From Gammaproteobacteria bacterium (GTDB lineage Bacteria > Pseudomonadota > Gammaproteobacteria > Pseudomonadales > UBA3067): a stretch of DNA of 7,936 nt. Location: contig NVVB01000025.1 of NCBI GenBank assembly GCA_002402085.1, forward strand, positions 29,279-37,214. Direction: 5' to 3'. The notes beneath the pieces were generated by a model. It saw only the letters and a list, made by a program, of their open reading frames with translations. It was not told where the DNA came from and made no database searches. Every line of letters begins with the position of its first letter. Within the stretch, counting starts at the first letter, position 1. The position numbers and the translations under genes are program-made. Of the stretch, positions 5,284-7,936 are shown in pieces.

Positions 5284-5690
5284 GCAAACATTCCAACAAG
5301 ACATCATCCTCCAACGGCGTCCGTATTGATAAATGGCTATGGGCAGCACGATTCTATAAAACCCGGAGCCTTGCAAAACAAGCAGTTGAGGGTGGCAAAG
5401 TGCATTATCAAGGCAGCCGCGTTAAAGCCAGCAAAGAGATCAGCCCCGGCCAATTCATTACTTTGCGCAGAGCGGAAGAAGAACTGACTATCGAGGTGCT
5501 AACGCTGTCTGAGAAACGAGGCCCAGCCAAAGTAGCCCAAGGCCTTTACCAGGAAACCGAGCAAAGCCTGAACACCCGCACCCAGGTCAGCGCACTCAAA
5601 AAAGCCCAACGCCTCAGCAACCCCTCCCCCAGCAACAAACCCACCAAAAAAAATCGCCGCAAAATCATTCAGTTCAACAAAATGGAATAA
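5280..5690 (+). CDS. hslR: Ribosome-associated heat shock protein HslR (Hsp15)
   Basis: The 136-residue protein has an S4 RNA-binding domain near residues 14-75, including RIDKWLWAARFYKTRSLAKQ, GGKVHYQG and VKASKEISPGQ, and a basic tail rich in Lys and Arg (109-133), as in E. coli Hsp15 (133 residues). Hsp15 binds free 50S subunits that still carry a peptidyl-tRNA and helps rescue stalled translation after heat shock. The start codon overlaps the yrfG stop by four bases (ATGA), and no separate Shine-Dalgarno is needed if translation is coupled. The chaperone gene hslO follows after a 323-base gap. No heat-shock (sigma32) promoter is obvious before hslR. The family call is secure. Confidence 0.95.
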   Translation: MSKHSNKTSSSNGVRIDKWLWAARFYKTRSLAKQAVEGGKVHYQGSRVKASKEISPGQFITLRRAEEELTIEVLTLSEKRGPAKVAQGLYQETEQSLNTRTQVSALKKAQRLSNPSPSNKPTKKNRRKIIQFNKME

Positions 5691-6013
5691 GAGAACGCTT
5701 TGTTACAATTTTTCTTTTCAGGGCTTTCTTGGATTCTGTTAGCATCCCTTCCCAGATCGAGTCAAAACCCCGACGCGTTTAAGTCAGCGTAGGGCCGCTA
5801 AGTTTAAGTGATTGATTACCCTACTTAGCCTCCCTTTGCAGACCACGCCGTGTGGTATTGAACTCAATAACACTCGTTTTTTCAGACCATAAAGCGCCCA
5901 AGAAAGGCATCCGCCACATGTGCCGCCCAGTTCATTGGCACACCGAATGCCCACGGGACTCACTTAAGAAACCAGTCTTAACCGACCGTTTCAACTGCCT
6001 GTAAGTTTGATTT
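5691..6013 (+). promoter_or_regulatory. Long hslR-hslO intergenic region with promoter and crossing inverted repeats
   Basis: No long ORF lies here. TG-T-TACAAT (5701-5709) is an extended -10 promoter candidate; transcription from it would give hslO a leader of nearly 300 bases. GTAGGG (5789-5794) can pair with CCCTAC (5819-5824), and GCTAAGT (5797-5803) with ACTTAGC (5823-5829). The two pairings cross and share two bases, so they form a pseudoknot-like or either/or structure. ACCAC/GTGGT (5842-5846/5852-5856) is a further small hairpin. A 28-codon ORF (5918-6004) ends nine bases before hslO. I see no clear sigma32 site. Confidence 0.4.
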
Positions 6014-6925
6014 ATGAACAATGATTTTTGCCAAAAGTTTATATTTGAAGATGCCGATGTTCGCGGAGAACTCGTGCGTCTAAATACCAGCTATCAAGAA
6101 GTGATCAGCAAAGCCTCCTATCCACCCCCGGTAAAGAAACTACTCGGCGAGCTAATGTGCGCCTCGGTATTGCTTAGCGCCACCTTGAAATTCGACGGCA
6201 GCCTGACCATTCACGCGCGTAGCAATGGCGCGATTCCTTTATTAATGGCCGAATGCCGCTCACACCAACTGGTTCGAGCCACCGCACACATTGATGAAAA
6301 AAGCCTTCAGTCCCCTGAACTCGCCAATAACCATGACCTTCAGGCGTTATTACAAGATGGCAAGCTAGCCATCCATATACAACCTAAAAACGGTAAGCAG
6401 TATCAAGGCGTTATCCCCCTAGAGCACAGCTCACTGTCGGCCTGCCTAGAAGACTACTTTACCCACTCTGAGCAATCGCCCACCAAGCTTATATTCACCT
6501 CCGAAGGCGACTACACATCAGGACTACTCATTCAGGCGCAGCACACGTCACAACACGCAGCAACGCATCAAGAGTCAGGCAAGTCACAATCACGCTGGGA
6601 CCATTTAACCCAACTAATTCAAAACGCACACCCAAGTGAAATACTAGCCTTGCCCATCGAAAGGCTGTTAACGCGCACTTTCCCGTCAGAATCCATGAGA
6701 ATATTTGACAAAAAGGCGATTTCGTTCGATTGTACTTGCACACGGGAGAGAACACTTAGTGCCTTGAGCGCGATGGATCGAAGCGAACTGAAGTCCTTGC
6801 TCGAAAAAAAGAGCGTAATAGTCGTCGACTGCCAGTTTTGCAGCACTCGCTATAAATTTGCCAATACCGACATCAGCCATTTAGTGTCTGAACAGACTCA
6901 CGACCCATCGAACAGGCCCCATTAA
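6014..6925 (+). CDS. hslO: Redox-regulated molecular chaperone Hsp33
   Basis: Hsp33 is a cytosolic holdase that becomes active when oxidation and heat release zinc from its C-terminal cysteines and unfold a linker. This 303-residue protein (E. coli about 292) has the family N-terminus FIFEDADVRGELVRL (9-23) and the core around SVLLSATLKFDGSLTIHARS (51-70). The redox switch is intact: Cys240 and Cys242 (CTC) and Cys273 and Cys276 (CQFC), spaced C-X-C-X30-C-X2-C. A His/Gln-rich insert (about 175-190) lies before the linker; such a region is variable in the family. ATG 6014 gives the expected N-terminus but has only a weak ribosome-binding site (GTAAG, 6001-6005). It follows hslR, as in E. coli, after an unusually long leader region, so it probably has its own control. 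Confidence 0.96.
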   Translation: MNNDFCQKFIFEDADVRGELVRLNTSYQEVISKASYPPPVKKLLGELMCASVLLSATLKFDGSLTIHARSNGAIPLLMAECRSHQLVRATAHIDEKSLQSPELANNHDLQALLQDGKLAIHIQPKNGKQYQGVIPLEHSSLSACLEDYFTHSEQSPTKLIFTSEGDYTSGLLIQAQHTSQHAATHQESGKSQSRWDHLTQLIQNAHPSEILALPIERLLTRTFPSESMRIFDKKAISFDCTCTRERTLSALSAMDRSELKSLLEKKSVIVVDCQFCSTRYKFANTDISHLVSEQTHDPSNRPH

Positions 6926-7122
6926 ACCTACAAGACCAAGGCTATAGCGCACACGAGCGCTCAGGCCAAAATGCCAAACCAAGCACAAATCGGCCTACAG
7001 GCTATAGCTATCAGGCAGGCAGTGTAATATAAGGCTAGCTGTGAGCCTCTATGGCTCGAAAAGCGCGCCACCAGAGGCCTCTACCTACCAATATTTTAGG
7101 TTTAGCGTTTTGCTCCGTGTTT
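6926..7122. other. hslO-pckA intergenic, first part: small repeats and hairpin
   Basis: There is no supported gene. AGGCTATAGC occurs twice as a direct repeat (6939-6948 and 6999-7008, 60 bases apart), and its core GCTATAGC is itself a palindrome. GAGCC/GGCTC (7043-7047/7053-7057) is a 5-bp hairpin and AGAGGCCTCT (7073-7082) a 10-base palindrome. These could be operator half-sites for pckA or 3' structures of hslO. No T-tract-backed terminator is visible after hslO. Confidence 0.35.
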
Positions 7123-7131
7123 TGGCATAAT
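7123..7131 (+). promoter_or_regulatory. Extended -10 promoter candidate for pckA
   Basis: TG-G-CATAAT (7123-7131) fits an extended -10 element. The best -35-like hexamer, TTTAGC (7101-7106), is 19 bases away and weak, as extended -10 promoters allow. A start near 7138 would give a leader of about 120 bases before the pckA ATG. A run of eight T bases follows at 7139-7146, which may cause reiterative transcription. Confidence 0.5.
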
Positions 7132-7152
7132 AGCCCCCCTTTTTTTAGCAAA

Positions 7153-7245
7153 AGTCATGAACTTTAGTGACTCATATCGGTGACCCCGACCCAAAGCGTC
7201 TCAACGAGACCCATATTAGGTGTAAAGAGATCGGCCAAAAGCCGA
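7153..7245 (+). other. Four tandem short hairpins in the pckA leader
   Basis: Four consecutive stems lie between the promoter candidate and the start codon: AGTCA/TGACT (7153-7157/7168-7172), TCGG/CCGA (7177-7180/7186-7189), GTCTC/GAGAC (7198-7202/7206-7210) and TCGGC/GCCGA (7231-7235/7241-7245). The last one abuts the Shine-Dalgarno AAGGA (7245-7249) and could influence ribosome access. Each stem is short, so any one might be chance; the row of four is what stands out. Confidence 0.4.
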
Positions 7246-7259
7246 AGGAACAGATTTCA

Positions 7260-7936
7260 ATGAGTGAACAAACCAAAGCCCCAACAGTCCATCAAGATCT
7301 TAGCCGAGCTCAATTAACCGAGTTCGCATTAGCCCGGGGCGAAGGCCGACTTGCCTCCACTGGCGCCTTTGTTGTTGAGACAGGCAAGCGCACAGGCCGC
7401 TCTCCTATGGATCGCTTTATAGTGGACGAGCCAAGCACAAGCGATGCGATTCACTGGGGGCCGATTAACCGCCCATTCGACAAAGACAAATTCGATGCAC
7501 TTTGGGATCGAGCGGAAGCCTTCGTCGCCGAAACCGACACATTCTGCTCACTCCTGCACGTTGGCGCAGATAGCGATCATTACCTTCCACTTAAGGTAAC
7601 CACCCAAACTGCATGGCATAACTTGTTTGCCAACAACCTGTTTATCACTCCAGAGCAATACAACCCAAAAGACAAGCAAGTTTGGCAAATCCTTCACGCA
7701 GCCAACTTTGAATGCGAACCCGAAAGAGACGGCACTAACAGCGACGGCGCAGTAATCATCAACTTCGCTGCCCGCAAAGTATTGTTAGCTGGCATGCGTT
7801 ACGCCGGCGAAATGAAAAAGGCCATGTTCTCTGTACAAAACTTCTTGTTACCAGAGAAAAGCATCCTACCTATGCATTGCGCAGCCAATGTCGGTAAAGA
7901 TGGCGACACTGCGTTATTCTTTGGCTTATCAGGCAC
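7260..7936 (+). CDS. pckA: Phosphoenolpyruvate carboxykinase (ATP), 5' part
   Basis: PckA converts oxaloacetate and ATP to phosphoenolpyruvate, ADP and CO2, the first committed step of gluconeogenesis from C4 acids. The window holds the first 225 codons of a gene usually coding for 510-540 residues; it is cut at the right edge, not broken. Visible family motifs are [11 protein letters not shown] (45-55, substrate-binding Arg47), [12 protein letters not shown] (180-191, with metal- and substrate-binding Lys186-Lys187), [10 protein letters not shown] (203-212, metal ligand His206) and LFFGLSG (219-225), the start of the P-loop that should continue as TGKTT. The ATP-dependent (bacterial) type is clear from these. 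ATG 7260 has AAGGA (7245-7249) ten bases upstream. The gene follows hslO as in E. coli, but has its own promoter candidate and a hairpin-rich leader. Confidence 0.97.
   Translation, partial: MSEQTKAPTVHQDLSRAQLTEFALARGEGRLASTGAFVVETGKRTGRSPMDRFIVDEPSTSDAIHWGPINRPFDKDKFDALWDRAEAFVAETDTFCSLLHVGADSDHYLPLKVTTQTAWHNLFANNLFITPEQYNPKDKQVWQILHAANFECEPERDGTNSDGAVIINFAARKVLLAGMRYAGEMKKAMFSVQNFLLPEKSILPMHCAANVGKDGDTALFFGLSG

Noticed and set aside
5858..5898. Possible sigma32 heat-shock promoter (TTGAAC followed by ACCATAAA) before hslO
   Set aside because: The spacing is too long (about 22 bases) and the -10 lacks the CCCCAT pattern.
7051..7167. 38-codon plus-strand ORF before pckA
   Set aside because: It has no ribosome-binding site, runs through the pckA promoter candidate and T-run, and has no protein-like features.
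7157..7183. Eight-codon upstream ORF (MNFSDSYR) in the pckA leader
   Set aside because: No Shine-Dalgarno precedes it and it contains no run of regulatory codons; an attenuation role cannot be supported.

Overview
The window is a chromosomal housekeeping segment of a gammaproteobacterium. Two conserved gene orders point to the Pseudomonadales/Oceanospirillales part of that class: mutY-yggX-tRNA-Phe, and yrfG-hslR-hslO-pckA, the latter shared with Escherichia coli (which has nudE and igaA upstream of yrfG) and with pseudomonads. A DUF6316-type small protein fits the same group. I cannot name a genus. No insertion sequence, integrase, CRISPR array or phage gene is visible.

Left part (1-2515): an intergenic region of about 230 bases; a GNAT protein resembling the PanD maturation factor PanM/PanZ; mutY, almost overlapping it; yggX, set off by two stem-loops; and a tRNA-Phe(GAA) gene with its own well-formed sigma70 promoter. 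MutY and YggX both carry or protect iron chemistry (an Fe-S glycosylase and an Fe(II)/oxidative-stress protein).

Middle part (2516-3692): a hairpin-rich stretch, then a minus-strand pair that is easy to miss. It comprises a 36-residue single-membrane-span ORF with its own Shine-Dalgarno, overlapping the start of a DUF6316-like 76-residue gene that has a perfect GGAGG. On the plus strand, a 63-base multi-helix inverted repeat precedes an orphan CheY-like receiver gene. A long inverted repeat separates that gene from the convergent cysQ.

Right part (3693-7936): cysQ on the minus strand, divergent from yrfG (HAD nucleotidase). yrfG overlaps hslR (ribosome-associated heat-shock protein) by four bases. 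A 323-base leader region with crossing inverted repeats follows, then hslO (redox chaperone Hsp33). Last come a 334-base intergenic region with an extended -10 promoter and a chain of small hairpins, and the first 225 codons of pckA, which runs off the window just before its P-loop.

The genes are nearly all well known. The parts most worth a second look are the small membrane ORF and the structured noncoding stretches upstream of the CheY-like gene, hslO and pckA. I found no clear sign of a large new system.
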